Notes: generated by a model not told the origin, from the sequence alone. DNA of 64,000 nucleotides from Batillaria attramentaria (GCA_018292915.2 JACVVK020000336.1:533501-597500), one strand, 5' to 3'; shown: positions 10,336 to 24,875, counted from the stretch's first letter. Numbers and translations are program-made.

Positions 10336-13300
10336 GTCAATTCCATGAACATTTGACGTCAGCTTCATGCAGGTCGTCTGACAGAGGATGCTTGTTCATG
10401 TCTTGTGATTTCTCTGTTGGTGTTGTGACTTCCCCAACTGAATTAATTTTTACACGCAATCTGCAATATGGAGAGGGCTGGTGAAATGTCGGAGGCAGTG
10501 ACGATATTTGCAGATTTTGTCTGTGAAATAAACTTTTGACGTCAGCCTCACGCTGCTCGTCTGACAGAGGACTTTTGTTCATGTCTTGTGATTTTCCCTT
10601 TGCTTTTGTGACTTCCCTGACCAAATTAATTTTTACATAAAATCTGGAAGATCTAGAGGGCTGGTGAAACGTGGACTAGAATACCTTGAATTGTGATTGC
10701 GCAATCGCAAAATTGGAAATATTTTGACCAGTGCTTCTCGCAGAAATTTGAAGAAAAAAATGTTTATCTACAAGCTCTGTTATTCTTAATACGAAAGCTA
10801 TAATACTGCAGTATTTCCTGGCATATGTGCAGTTGTCATACGTGACAAAAATGCCGGGATGATAAGTAATTTGAAGGAGTCTTTTCATAGATATTTGGCC
10901 CTACATGCAAATCACGCCTCGGCAATGTTTTTTTTTTTTTTTTTTTTTTAAACACAAAATCCGCCAGAGCTACATAGCTGTGTCACAAATACAGCCAGTA
11001 TCATTGGATGAACTTCCAAAGTCTGGAAAATGAAGTCATTTGAACAACTTTTTCGTCAAAATACGGAACATGACATTTTTTTTTAAATGGGCAAAAAATC
11101 TCTTCTAAAAATGTAGCAAGAGAAAAATCGTGAAAAGTAGATCTGGCGACAGTGACTTCCCATTTAATCTCAAAGTAAAAAGCGCTTCAAGGAGGTGGTT
11201 TAAGACATTATAGCTACAATTACATCCCGATGTTCTTGTCTAGTGTAACAACTGCACATATGACAGGAACTACTGCACTATTATATACTCTTCCAAAAAA
11301 GAAACTTGACAGTATCTAAATGCAATACTTCCGGAAACTTGCTAACTCTTCTGAAATATCAGGGGTGTTGTTGTGCAAAGAGCCTGACATTGTCGCAAAA
11401 AAGGCACATTTCAGCGCTGTGCATCGCTCAGTGTCAGGCTAAACACGTTTTGTTTGAATCCAGAATTGCGACTCGTACAACTTTCCCGTGCGTAATAGTG
11501 AACTGCAACTCAGTGTGTTGTGACCTCTATTACAACCATGGGTTTCACAGCTCAGACTACGCGACAGTGCACAAAGAGAACATGCCAAGGTTGACAGACA
11601 CTCAACGCAATAACGCCATTGGCCGACTGCAAGCAGGACCGACTGTGACTCAACAAGCCGTGGCCACACACTTTGGTGTTTCAAGACAAACTGTCGCTGC
11701 ATTGTGGGCACGTTTCAACAACACTCAAAGTGTCCATGATAGGCCTAGGTCAGGTCGACCCAGTCACCACTGCGGCCCAGGATCGTTACATCCGGGTCCG
11801 CCATCTTCGGGATCGCACCACGACAGCAACATCGGCAGCATCCCAAATCCCTAGACTGCGAAGAATTTCCGATCAAACTGTTCGCAACCGCCTCAGAGAA
11901 GCAGGACTTTTGGCCCAAAGACCAGTGCGACGGAACGCGTTGAACAGGCGGCATATGGCAGCACGTCTCCAGTGGTGCCGGCACAGAGTAGGGTGGCCAC
12001 GTGTAACGCCCACACACTGCCATGGCCTGCCTGTTCACCCGATTTGTCTCCGATTGAACATCTCTGGGATGAGTTGGATAGACGCGTGCGTCAGAGGAAT
12101 CCACCACCTCAGACACTTCCAGGTCTCCTTGCTGCACTCCAGCATGAGTGGCAGGCCATCCCGCAACAAGTTATCGCCAACCTGATTGCTTCTATGGGTT
12201 CCCGATGCTGAGCAGTGATCAACGCAAATGGCGGTCACACCAGATATTGACGTTTCATGTACCCCACTCTCTTTGACAGCCTGTGCAGCCGTTCTGCTTT
12301 TCTCGGCGAGTTTCATGTTTTGAACATTTGAACAGTGATTGTTTCCGATACTATTGATTGTATTTTCGTTTTTCTACCATTGATGTCCAATGACATATTA
12401 AGTTGAGAAGTGGGTGTCAAGTTTCTTTTTTGGAAGAGTATAGATTTAGCATTAAGAATAACTTAATTGTTAGATAAACATAGCTTTTTCAAGTTTCTGC
12501 GAGAATCACCGGTCAAAAGAGTTCCAATTTTGCTACTTCATAAGTACAATCCAAGGTATTCTAGTCCACGTTTCACCAGCCCTCTAGATCTTCCAGATTT
12601 TATGTAAAATTAATTCCGGCAGGTTAGTCACATATGCAACAGGGAAATCACAAGACATGCACAAGCATCATCTGCCATACCACCAGTGTGCGGCTGACGT
12701 CAAACGCTTAATTCACAGATAATTTTTATCTGCAAGTATCGTCACTACCTCTGACACATTTCACAAGGCCTGTACTGGCTCTAGATCTTCCAGATTTCAT
12801 GTGAAAAATAGTTCAATTGGGGAGGTCACAAAGCCAACAGGGAAATCACAAGATTAAGACATAAACAAGCATCCTCAGACGATCTCAGTGCTAGAGGTTG
12901 ACGTCCAAGGTTTAGTTCAAGGAATTGACGTCCTCTCTCTTCTCCCCCCCCCCCCCCCCCCCCCACCTTCCCAATCACGTGGCTAATCGGTCGAAGTCGC
13001 AGAGGATCTAGTGTCATTGGTACGACTTGGAGAGGGGAGAACCGGCAATAATAACAACAAAACATACAAAATAACATGAAGTTTGGAGAAACAACTTTTT
13101 AGGACGGGGCCGTTCCTCCTTGTTATCATTGAAACTTGCTTCTGCCCATAGCAAAATCTGCCCCATCTTATAAAGCTTTTTCTCTATAGAGAAACAACTT
13201 ACAATGATCAGTGGTTGGATTTTGGCGCTTAGCTTCCGGCAAACTGAAACAAATAAACAATAGACAAAATGAAATCTTCTGTCTGTTGCTGCCCTGTCTC

Positions 13301-14477
13301 TTGAAGGTTTTGTGGTCGACAAACTCATGGATGAAACAAACATATCCTATATTGTGTATATGCAAGTTGGTAGCAGCGAACATAAAGTTTTAAAAAGGAG
13401 AACGGGGTATAATGTGGCTCAGAGAGTCCTGGGTACTTGTGATGCACAACCATAGATACAAACTGTGCTCACCCGTCAGCTGAAGTCTTCTCCTCTTTAG
13501 GGGAGTAATCCTGGCAGTTGTCTGTGGGCGTGTCCAAGGCGAGTGGGTCTGTGTCTTGTTCTTTTCGAACTACAACACAAAGTATTACAAATATCAGCGA
13601 CAACACCCCCACACGCACACATATGTAAATGTGAGAGTTCGCTTTGTGTTGGTTTTCGTATTCTCTGCCTTGTTAACCAAGTACAATACTGTGCCACTTT
13701 GAACACGCTGCATGTGCATTTTCCACTCCTCAGTGATACAGCTGTGATACAACTCTGACATAACTGTACGTCGGTGGGAATCGACTCAAGACGGATTTCA
13801 GTATTTTGCTCTGACATGTTTGTAGTCTTGTTGCATACTTAACATGATCCGATTTACATGAAACTACAAGTTTACCGTTACCCGTACTTCGAACGGGTCG
13901 AATCCTTGGATTTTGATGTGCAGATTTCAGCAAACTGCAACAAGTATCAACAGAAAAAAAAAATCATGCGAAACTCCAGCGGTAATTTGCCGGTAGCCTA
14001 ATACCATAGAAGACTAATTTAAATGCCATGACTGTCTGTCTGTCTGTCTGTCTCTCATCTGATTTCAATCGCGCTACCACATAATGCTTGCTTTTCAATT
14101 CAATTCAAATTACTTTCTCTCATCTCTCATCTGATTTCTAAGTTGGGTCCTTTTATCTATATTTCTTCTTTTTAAGCCCCTTAATCACGTCTGTACTACC
14201 AGTGGTTAGGAATAACTAAGTAATGTTGGGCAATATGCTGCAAACTGGTTTATTGCACCTAGGAGATGATAAGTTGCAATATCTGCTGTATATGTGCTTA
14301 GTATTTATCTTTGTTTTAATTGCTAGTCTTATGCATGTCCTGGGTTTATACCGTCCGTACACCAGTTTGCATTATTTGTCCAACGTTTCATTTTTTTTTT
14401 TCTCGTAGTGCAGTTGTGGCTTGCGCGGCTTTAAGCCCTAAAAACTGACTGACCCGATACCTATGAAAAACTTAAAC

Positions 14478-14555
<78 letters not shown>

Positions 14556-15202
14556 TGATAGTCTTGTGTATTCACACGTTGTTGCATCCATTGCTGCCAT
14601 AAATATGAACTTTGTGTATTTTCCGTAACTTTTTACTATCACTATCAGCAATACCAACAGTTACAAAAATGTAACATGATTTGGAAAAAATGGCACTGAG
14701 GACTGGATGAAATGTGGCCTTGTGATGCATATGTGAATCTTTACCAACAAGCGCTAGCTAAACAAATGTGCCTACCTTTCAGCCGAACTCTTCTTGTCTC
14801 CCTCCTTCGCCTCGGTTTCTGCGTGTTGCTGGCTGCGATCAACACACGATCCATCCTCTCCATGAAGGTCGACAGTACATGCGTCTTGCGGATTCAACGG
14901 AGTTTTGGCTTAAAAATATACATACAGCAAACAGTGATTACAACAGCGAAAACGGAAGAAATAGGTAAGTGGGCGCTGCAAGGGAGAGAACTGTGTCTCT
15001 ATGGGATGAATGATTACTAGATCCAGCAGTTCCCAGCACAGAATAAGACCCAAATATAATAGGAAAGAGGGGTGGGGGGAGGGCTGGGGAGACTAAAGGA
15101 AACTGGGGAGAGGGGCCGTATCACCCAGCATGTCCCTCACAGCACCATGGTGCGCTAGGAGAGATAGAACGTATTACAGTACCAATAAACAACAATCACA
15201 TC

Positions 15203-15260
<58 letters not shown>

Positions 15261-16435
15261 CTCTCTCTCTCTCATCAACACGTGTAACATCATCTGCGTT
15301 ACTTAAATTTATGCTTGGATCAGTATACAAAGTTTTTCAGTTCAACCAGGCACGACAACCTTGCACAGAAGACAGAATAGTTTCTAGTTAACATGGAAAC
15401 TATCGTCCAATAATACTATAATATTTACATACCACTAGGGAAATTCTGGACATAATGAACGGGAAGTCATCCTACTTACATTCTATGCTGTCATCAGAGC
15501 CCTTTTTCTCCTTCGCCGGACACTTTGAGGGTCTGAATCTTCTGTGCAAACCAAAATGGAAAGAAAATCACACGCTTGATTATCAGCCAAAGAGCAATGT
15601 TTCGTCGCAGCTAGATTTTCTTGTTCACGTGTATGATACAGATAAACCGTGTCAGTATTTTACAATAAAAATAACTTGGTGAGAGCTCGGGGGGTATAGT
15701 GAAATGCCCGGTCAGTCAAAAAATCCAGCAATTCACACATTCAACGGGACCATAGTGAGACATCGACATAGTAGTAAAAATTATCACATACTATTAGTAA
15801 AAAATCGATGCCCCAAACGGGAATCGAACTCTCGGGCATCTCGCACTAGTTGACATGGTGACCCTCTCCCAGGATGTGGCGTCCCCGAACACTCACGGGT
15901 TAGCCATAACTAAACTAGTTGCAGGAATTGTTATCACCATTCCACTGACCACGTTTCCTTCGTATCACTGAAAGATTCGTATGATGTTGTACAGCAGTAT
16001 AAAGAGCTATCATGCACTCTAACGCATCACGCAACATTCACTGACTCACTTCACTGCAATGCACAACTCAGTCTCTTTACAGATAGTGTACCCCCAAACA
16101 ACAACAACAACAAACAACAACAGGAAACCATTAAACATAGCTGAAAAGGCTGAGTGTCACCTACATAATTATGACATAACGCCCATGCTGAATAATGTGA
16201 TCAGACAGCTGCGGCGGTGCAAACATCATAACAGACCAGAGACGAAATATGGATAACCTACCTGGCACAATATGCTGACAAACGTTTCCGGTTTACAATG
16301 ACCAAAGCGGCCACCACAAGTACAAGTACCACGGCAGTAGGGACCACCACAGCAGGGACGTTAACGCCCTTTCCTTCCGAATCTCCACTCGGTCCTTCTG
16401 TTTCTGGTACATGTATAGAATAACATTAATTATAT

Positions 16436-16495
<60 letters not shown>

Positions 16496-16804
16496 CAAGC
16501 AACCCTACGAAATCAACCAAAAATTATTTTCCCCTTAACAATTTACATTGTGTTTCGCATACGACCACTTTACGATGAACAGTCACAAGACTTTGGACTG
16601 GTCATTTTTTAAGTTGTTTCTCTATAGAGAAACAATTTTATGAGACGGGGCAGATTTTGCTACGCGCTGCAGCAAGTTTCAGTGATACAAAACAAGACTG
16701 TGACGTTTCTCCACACAACACACATTTCACGCACACAGTGACGTAACGAAATCTGCGTCATAGATTACGTGCACACTTTGCTGCTGCGTTCTTTTTGGCG
16801 GGAA

Positions 16805-16866
<62 letters not shown>

Positions 16867-19800
16867 ACGGATGTAATGATGGCTATCTCCTAAACCACCT
16901 CGTTGGAGGCCTTTTTACTTTGAGATAAAATGGGAATTCACCTTCTCCAGACCTATTTTTCACGATTTTTAGCCTACTGCATTTTCAGAAGAGTTATCGC
17001 CGAATTTTAAAAATCGGTCATGTTACGAATTTTTTCGAAAAAAATGTTCAAATGGCTTCATTTTCTGAAATTGGGAAGATCATCCAATTATACTGCCTGT
17101 TTTCGTAGCACAGCTATGTAGCTCTGACAGGTTTTGTGTAAGAAAAATATTTCCGAGGTAGGGGTGGTTTGCATATGGCCAAATATCTGTGAAAAGACTC
17201 CTTCAAATTACTCATCATTCCGGTATTTTTGTCACTTGTGCCAACTGCACATATGACATGAACTACTGCACTATTATAGCTTTAGTATTAAGAATAGCAG
17301 AGCTTTTAGATAAACACATTTTTCACGTTTCTGCGAGAAGCGCAGGTCAAAAAAGTTCCAATTTTGCAATTTCGTAAGTACAAACCAAGACACTTAAGTC
17401 CACGTTTCATCAGCTCTCTAGATCTTCCAGATTTTATGTCAAAATTAATTCAGTCACGGAAGTCACAAAAGCAACAAGGAAATCACAAGATATGTAGAAG
17501 TATCATCTGTCAGACGAGCAGCGTGAGGCTGACGTCAAATGTTTGGTTCACAGACAAAATCTGCAAGTATCGCCACTGCTTCCGACATTTCAGCAGCCCT
17601 CTAGATCTTCCAGATTTCATGTGAAAAATAATTCAGCCGGAGAAGTCACAAAGCCAACAGGGAAATCACAAGACATGAACAAGCATCCTCAGACCATCTC
17701 AGTGCTAGAGGCTGACGTCGAAAGTTTACTTCACGGAATTGACGTCATCTCTCTCTCTCTGTATGACGACCTGCCTGAGGCTGACGTCAAATGTTTAGAT
17801 CACGGAACTGACGTCTCTCTCTCTCTCTCTCTCTCTCTGGGGAGCCAGGGTGGCCGAATGGTAGAGCGTTGGACTTTCAATGCTTGGGCCGAGAGTTCGA
17901 ATCCTGGCCGCTGGGGCCAAATATTTGTGCTGGCCTTTTTCTCGTTGCCCCGTCTTTGATATCACCCTTATGTGGGGGAAAAAGACGTTAAACTCCTAAA
18001 CACCCACCCACCCACCCTCTCTCTCTCTCTCTCTCTCTCTCTGCCTCTCTCTCTCTCTCTCCCTCCCTTCTTCCCCCACCCGGCCCCACCCCCAGTCACG
18101 TGGCCAATCGGTCGAGGTCGTAGAGGATCTAGTGTCATTGGTAGAACTTGGAGAGGGGAGAACCGGCAACAATAACAACAAAGACAAAATAAAATGAAGT
18201 TTGGAGAAACAACTTTGTAGGACGGGGCCGTTCCTCCTTGTTCAATCATATGCAACCACACCGAATTCAGATTTTGTTTTTACACAAACTCTGTTACTGT
18301 CAAGTATAATGGGATGAACTTCCAAATTCTAGAAAATGAAGGAATTGGTAAAACTTCTTCGCACGAGAATCTAACATGACTGATTTTGTCAGTTTATTTG
18401 GCACAAGTTAAACGTGTCATTTCACGATTACTAATAAGCCAGCTTATATTTTGCTACAGTTTCGCCTGTGAGTACACGTGTAATAATGATAATAATAATA
18501 ATTAGCTGTTACACCATATGACTTGGTTGAATACCGACGAGTATTTGCTCCATGACGCAGATCCAGCCCTGAGCTCTAGCAAAAACGAGTCGGTATTCAA
18601 GCAAGTTATGTGGTGTAATGGCTTTATCATCCATTTGTTGCTATCATGTACGGTGCATTGTGAGTGCTTATCCGACTAAAAGCTGAAATCTACTTGTAAT
18701 ATTCGGGGAATCGGCAACTGGGCAGCGCATAGCAGACGCGCGGAGTGGTCAGGAGTACTCAGGACATCAGTACGCGAAATAAAGTGCGCCTTCTTATGCA
18801 AGCTATACAATGTCAGTTCACTCAAACCCAAACCCAAACAAAAACAAAAGTTCTTAACTTCGACTGAGGACACAAACCTGGTATCACTGTGAAGGAAATA
18901 GAAATGTGCAATGTCAATGCGAAACCAAAACACGCACAGCTCTGTTTGCGTCCTCCCACCTCGGTCCCCCGTAAAATATATTAATTCGTGAGTTCTGCTT
19001 CAAGTATTTTGAGTGCATGCACAACGATGAAAGTGTCCTTCCATCAACAGCTACATTTCATAATTGCCTGCATGATTCGAACGATTCAAGGAGCATCGGT
19101 TGAATCAGAGATCTAGACTAACAAGGGCTGATACGCTTGCCTTCACAGCGGATAGCAGACGACTGGATTGACTCGAGACGATTCCGCTTTATGTCACAGG
19201 CTTTTGGTTGGAAAGCGTTGAAACTGGCTTTGGTTTGAGTACGCAGTGCTTTTTAGGCAAACATGTCGTTTTGAACTTCAACAGCGTTATTTGCGCCTAG
19301 CTTGCCACGGCCAGTCAAGTCAGCGAATTAGTCCGGTGCCCGGGACAGGCTATCTTCGAGGTTTTTTTTTTTTTTTTTTTTTTTAAGAACGGACTTTGCT
19401 TAGTGTTCGTTGAAACTGTCCATGATCTGAGTAAGCAGTGCTTGTTAGGTATCAGGTAAAGTCATTTTGTACTTGAACAACTAGTTGATACCGAGCCGTA
19501 AACATATTTCGTTTTTGCCGCCCGTGTTGACAAGGAGATCAGCGTGCCGCGCACCAGGTGTAGTACTACCTTCTTCTGTGATTCTCTACCAGAAGGATCC
19601 ATCTGTATTCTTTCTATCAATAGAGATAAAACCTTGACAGAAAACACAAGGACATGTTTGTCATGTGATGTGTCACATGAGTTATTTTCACTAGTGAGAT
19701 TCCCGCACTTATACAACGGGAGAGATCAAAGGAAAAAAGCCGGTAATGGATGATGATGATGATAATAATGATATTAATTAATAATTCGAAGGTTTTTTTG

Positions 19801-20472
19801 TTGTTTTTTTTTTCAATAGAATCCTGGTCTCCAAATGCCAAGGACTCGCTGCGCTTACAACACACATACACACACACACACACTATTTGCACACACTCTA
19901 TCATCGAATTTGGCAGGTGCTGCGACATCAGACGACTACAGATGTATGCTCGAAATACTCTGTCTTGATGATTAGTAGAGCTCTTCGTGCGATACTATGT
20001 TGTTTGTACACACACACTGTACCTCGAACGTGGAGAGTACAGGGCACGAGCTCTTGAGGTTCAGGTGTTTCATACTGACACTTCGCGCGAGCGGTCAAAC
20101 ATTTACAATTCTCAGACTCGGCGGTAGTGTTGCTATGCACAGCACACTTGCTCAGTACACACACAACCGTGATTTGTGAGCATAAAAATCGTAAAGATAA
20201 AACCTTTAACGAGACCTACCGTCAACCGAACCTGCTGAGTACACAAGTCAAAGTGTCTTATCGGATATTGGTAGACTTGCATAGTCACCAGGGAACTTTG
20301 ACAACACAAACTTACCAGTTGAAACAGGAGTGCTGTTCTCCGGTGTCTCAACAACAAACTCTGGAATTCAGAAACAACAATGAACACTGTGTAATGTTTA
20401 TTGGTAGGTTGTCATGGTTCATGACACTACTCTGTTATAAATCAACAGATATATGGAAAGGAAGTTTAACTC

Positions 20473-20530
<58 letters not shown>

Positions 20531-20785
20531 CCTTGCACAAGGAGAGTACACGGCGTCGGGTCTTGAGGCTCACGTGTGTGATACTGACATTGATATATCC
20601 CTTCAAAACGTTTCTCAGCCGTAGGAATATGTATGACCTGCTGTAAACCACTACGTTCGGTATAGTTGTAACCCTCTGTTACGTCACAATATCCGTTCGT
20701 GCAGTCCACTACTGGATCTGTTGCATAAAAAAAATGAAGCCACCCGCAGAGTTAAAGGGAGAAAGTCTTTATATATGCACGTCAG

Positions 20786-20837
<52 letters not shown>

Positions 20838-21026
20838 GTAGAGAGAGAGAGAGATGATGATGATGATGATGATAAAACTTTATTACACAAGGATTGAGAT
20901 AGAGGTTCACGAGAACCTGTCTGACAATCTGTCCTTGCTAAACTACAACAACATAAGATTATAAAAACACGAAGGGGAAAGAGAAAAAGGCTAAATCAAA
21001 ACATTAAACAAACATATGCATGTAGT

Positions 21027-21093
<67 letters not shown>

Positions 21094-21619
21094 TAATACG
21101 AGCGTGCGCTGAGACACGTGCAAACTCGCATTTCTAGAAGCTGCGCAGAGATCTAATTGCATATACAGGTGATGTATATCCTGTATGACTGGTCATTTTG
21201 AGGGAGATAAGCCTCTACAGTAGTACATAACAAGATGGCCACCAGCCCAATATGTTGTTTCCATTCAATGACCTGCTGTAGTCACAGTCGTAGTCGTTGT
21301 GTCATGTATGCAGCCCGCGCGCACACGCCGGAACGCAAGCTTTCTGACATCAAGCATGCTGACATTAAAGAAAGTACTGAAAACCCTTATCGTGCCTCTA
21401 TGCACTTGCAAAAACCCAAACACATGAGGTCGTGTGAGCTCGCCTAGCTGGTTGACGTATGCGAGGTTCTACATGGGTGAATGAATTCTTGTAATAAAGT
21501 CGTTCCCCTTTGACAGAGTTACTTCCCGCAGACCTGACTGACAGACGATTGCTTAATGGTATCGGAGAAGAGACCCTCTCTCTCTCTCTCTCTCTCTCGC
21601 CTTAGACGCGCGCTTGCGC

Positions 21620-21700
<81 letters not shown>

Positions 21701-22990
21701 CACACATTATGCTTCTGAGTGTGAGTCAGTGGCAAAAACGAAACCCACTGAAATTCCCGCTTTCCACATGTCAAGTTGTAGAGATCGCGAAAAGATACTG
21801 CATTTCGATGCAAAATAATTTCTAGACCATCCCAGAACATGCTGGTGCAGTAACGTCAGTAGATTACGTCACCTTGGAAAGATTTCGAACCTTCCAGTAA
21901 GTTGAGGAATGTTCTAGATCTGACCTGTTCAGTACGTAAGCAGCCCTGCACAGCGTTCTGGGTTCTTCTTCTTTCATGAATTTGTTCTCCGTGCATATTC
22001 TGTTCATAAAGTATTGGAGTTGTATTCTGTTATATCCCGTGTCTTCTCTGCAATTGCACGAAGATGGCGACATAGTAGAAGTAAAATACACCACGTCTCC
22101 AAACAGAGGAATTCGGAAAGAAAGTGGCGACACACCCCCAAGAAAAAAACAGCGTCACGTCAATCAAACATGACGCACTTACTTTACGTCAGTGCGCGTG
22201 CGTCTCTTCTTCGATGTTTGTGAGGCGTGTGGCTTGTAGAGGAAATGTGCTGTGAGTACAAATTTTCGAGTCAACTGACGATAACGGCTGCAGTGAATTT
22301 TTCTAAATTTTTTTGTATATTTTTTATGGCACCCCAGGCTCATTATCTATGTATAGTAGGAGCGATTTTGAGATCTAAAGTGTGTTCACCAGCACTTTCA
22401 CCAGGTACGGCTTACGCCAAAAGTATAAAAGCGACAACCTCCAAATTTCACTTAGTTGAGAGTCCGTATTCATGCTATCAGTGTCCAAAAAATGGAGTGG
22501 TTTATGTAAATATTACGCCTTTAAACGCCAGAAAGCCACTTTTTCTGAAAAGGGCGATAACTCGCAAATCATGTGTGCAATTGTACCTGGATCGGGCCTT
22601 CTAGTCAACAATCTTAATTAATTTAGAAACCCCAAATCTGCAATCGATCGGTTCAGTGTTTTCGGAGAAATGGGCATCTGAACTGGATTCACATGCAATG
22701 TCAACTCAGGCTCGGTTTACATGAAAACTATAAGAGCGACCATTTTCTAGTAGTGACTCTGTTCAGAGTCCGTATTCAAGCTATCTACTGCCAAAAAATT
22801 GAGTGATTTAAATAAATATTACGCCTGAAAACGAAAGACAACCAACTTGTCTCAAAAGGGCGATAACTCCCAAATCACTTAAGCAATCATCACACTCTTG
22901 GTTCCTCTAATGTAACATTTTAATATATTTGGATACCCCAAATTTGAAGCCATTCGGTTGAGTATTTTCGAAGAAACGGGCCCGGACACA

Positions 22991-23030
<40 letters not shown>

Positions 23031-24664
23031 CACTCACTGAGGAGGAGAAGCGCGTTCGGCGCACCATACATGCCAGCATCGATGACGCACGTTTTCTTAC
23101 GTCATTGTCAGAGTTACACTTGCATAATCGTCTCTGCGGGAGATCGGCAGTGACGTGCGTTTGTACCACAGATGCTTGCCCATGAACGTGGAAAATTTAG
23201 CCCGTCCTATGATGTTGTTTCCATTACTATGGAAACAACATAAAAAGGCAATGCTGGGAGGATTTATCCTTGCTCTTGAAAGTGTTTAAAAACTTCTTTT
23301 TTGAACATCTTGCGTGAATCAATTGATTTTATGGTATTTGGAAGCCTGTTCCACAAAGAAGCACCCGAGAAAGAGAAGCTGTTTCTAAAGAGATCAATGC
23401 GAGGTCGTGGTAGCTGAAGTGTAGTGTTACGTGAACTTCGGTGTCGCTGAAGAGGAGTTTCAAAGAGGGAGGACAAGTAGGGTGGTGCGTCACCCCGGAA
23501 TACTTTATGAAGTAAAATACATTTTTTAAACTCTAGTTGTTGTTTTAAAGGTAAAAAATCTCATTTCTGTAGCTTTTCTTCTGTTGTCAGAGAAGAGTCA
23601 CAAGTGACTTATTTAACTGCCCTGCGGTAGAGAGAGTCTAGTCTTTGAAAATGAACATGACTAATTCCATCCCATAATTATGGTAGATGCATATTCAATA
23701 AGACTTTTAATATGGGCATGGAAAAAGAGTTTCCGACCTTCAATACTAATGATATCTTTTAATTTTGAAAGCAAAAATATATTTTTTGACACAGTACGAC
23801 AGGTGTTGTTTATATGGGCCTCCCACTTTAATTGCTCATCGACAGTGACACCCAGGAGTCGGTGTTTCGACACTTGCTCAATAGGTTCTGTGCCTATGGA
23901 CAGATTAAGAGACGGTAAGTGACGTTGGTGATTTTGTCTAGTAGTTATTAGCATGCTTTTTGTCTTAGACGGATTTAAAGCAGTACACTAGTCTGCTATC
24001 TCCTGAAGACTATTTTGTAGAGTGGCACTCATGTCTGGTACATTTTTTGCCGAGGTGTGTAGTGACGTGTCGTCGGCAAACAAGGCACATTTTACGTTTT
24101 GGTTAGATATATAAAGGGGTAAGTCGTTAATAAAAATACAAAATAGCAATGGACCGAGTATGGAGCCTTGGGGTACGCCAAAATTAACATTTCCATGACT
24201 TCCATAAAGAAAAACACTTTGTTTACGATCCTGGAGATATGATTTAAAAAATGAATGGGTTGTTTCACTCAGGCCGTAAGAGAGAGAGAGAGAGAGAGAG
24301 AGGAGGTGAGGAAAGGGTTAAATCCTGTACCTGGAAAATCTGTAGCATTCAGAGGAAGCTTCGTCACCAAGAATGGTCTTTCCACGCGTGAGACAGTGTC
24401 ACTAAACATGCACTTAATGGTCGTAGGCTTGCCAACGGCCGTTGGGATGGCTTGACACCGGGCTTTCAGCACTGTAAAGATCAAATAAAACACTACATCG
24501 TGATTAATGACTTTAATCGATGACGCTCTGTTATTCTCCTGCGCTGGTTCTTTAGCCTGAAAATCCCTCATTCTCTCCGCCGGTTACCTTCACTTGAATC
24601 TTTTAAGAAAAATGTGTTTTACAGTATGTCTAAATGAGGAGTGAAGGAGTAGGCGAGAAGTGTG

Positions 24665-24746
<82 letters not shown>

Positions 24747-24804
24747 TCTCTCTCTCTCTCTCTTTGTGTGTGTGCGTGCGTGCGTGCGTGCGTGTGTGTG
24801 TGTG

Positions 24805-24875
<71 letters not shown>

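Larger units (their letters stand above)
11215..13124 (-). mobile_element. F1 Helentron-like element, 3'-truncated, inserted in another F1
   Basis: Its 5' terminus (reverse complement of ...GGACGGGGCCGTTCC, ending CTCCTTGTT) is at 13124. The body matches 17200-18242 in the same orientation; similarity stops at about 11215, so the hairpin end is missing. It contains a poly-C tract (12945-12964) where the 16.6 and 46.5 kb copies carry a SINE, so this copy predates or lacks that SINE. Confidence 0.65.
9757..13199 (+). mobile_element. F1 Helentron-like element interrupted by a second F1 copy and a Tc1
   Basis: The 5' end AACAAGGAAGAATGGCCCC starts at 9757. The body is the reverse of the copy at 16611-18242. 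The 3' end (CTGCCCCATCTTATAAAGC, then a degenerate copy of the GTTGTTTCTC terminal palindrome) lies at 13126-13199. Between 11215 and 13124 a second, oppositely oriented F1 copy is inserted, itself carrying Tc1 at 11286-12440. The stack occupies the last intron of gene 1 and ends about 4 bp from the donor of exon 13203-13243. The same intron in duplication unit 1 (4866-5639) is empty. Confidence 0.7.
7022..15060. repeat. tandem segmental duplication, unit 2
   Basis: Partner of 1159-6840 (see there for matched blocks). This unit holds the in-line 3' exons of gene 1 (13473-13569, 13203-13243, 9376-9422). It was expanded by the nested F1/F1/Tc1 stack at 9757-13199, which is missing from the same intron of unit 1. 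Confidence 0.8.

Noticed and set aside
17839..17915. Possible functional tRNA gene
   Set aside because: A and B boxes are present, but the acceptor stem does not pair and the same sequence continues into a dispersed SINE body in five places.
19590..20150. A second Ig domain in gene 1
   Set aside because: The two Ig-like half-exons are in the wrong order (C-half before N-half in transcription) and lack phase-compatible acceptors, so I kept them as relics.
21621..21707. CRISPR-like regular repeats
   Set aside because: Simple GCAC tetranucleotide array without spacers in a eukaryotic genome.
22227..22604. Short protein-coding gene (125 codons)
   Set aside because: The frame lies wholly inside the F2 element, and homologous F2 copies do not keep it open.
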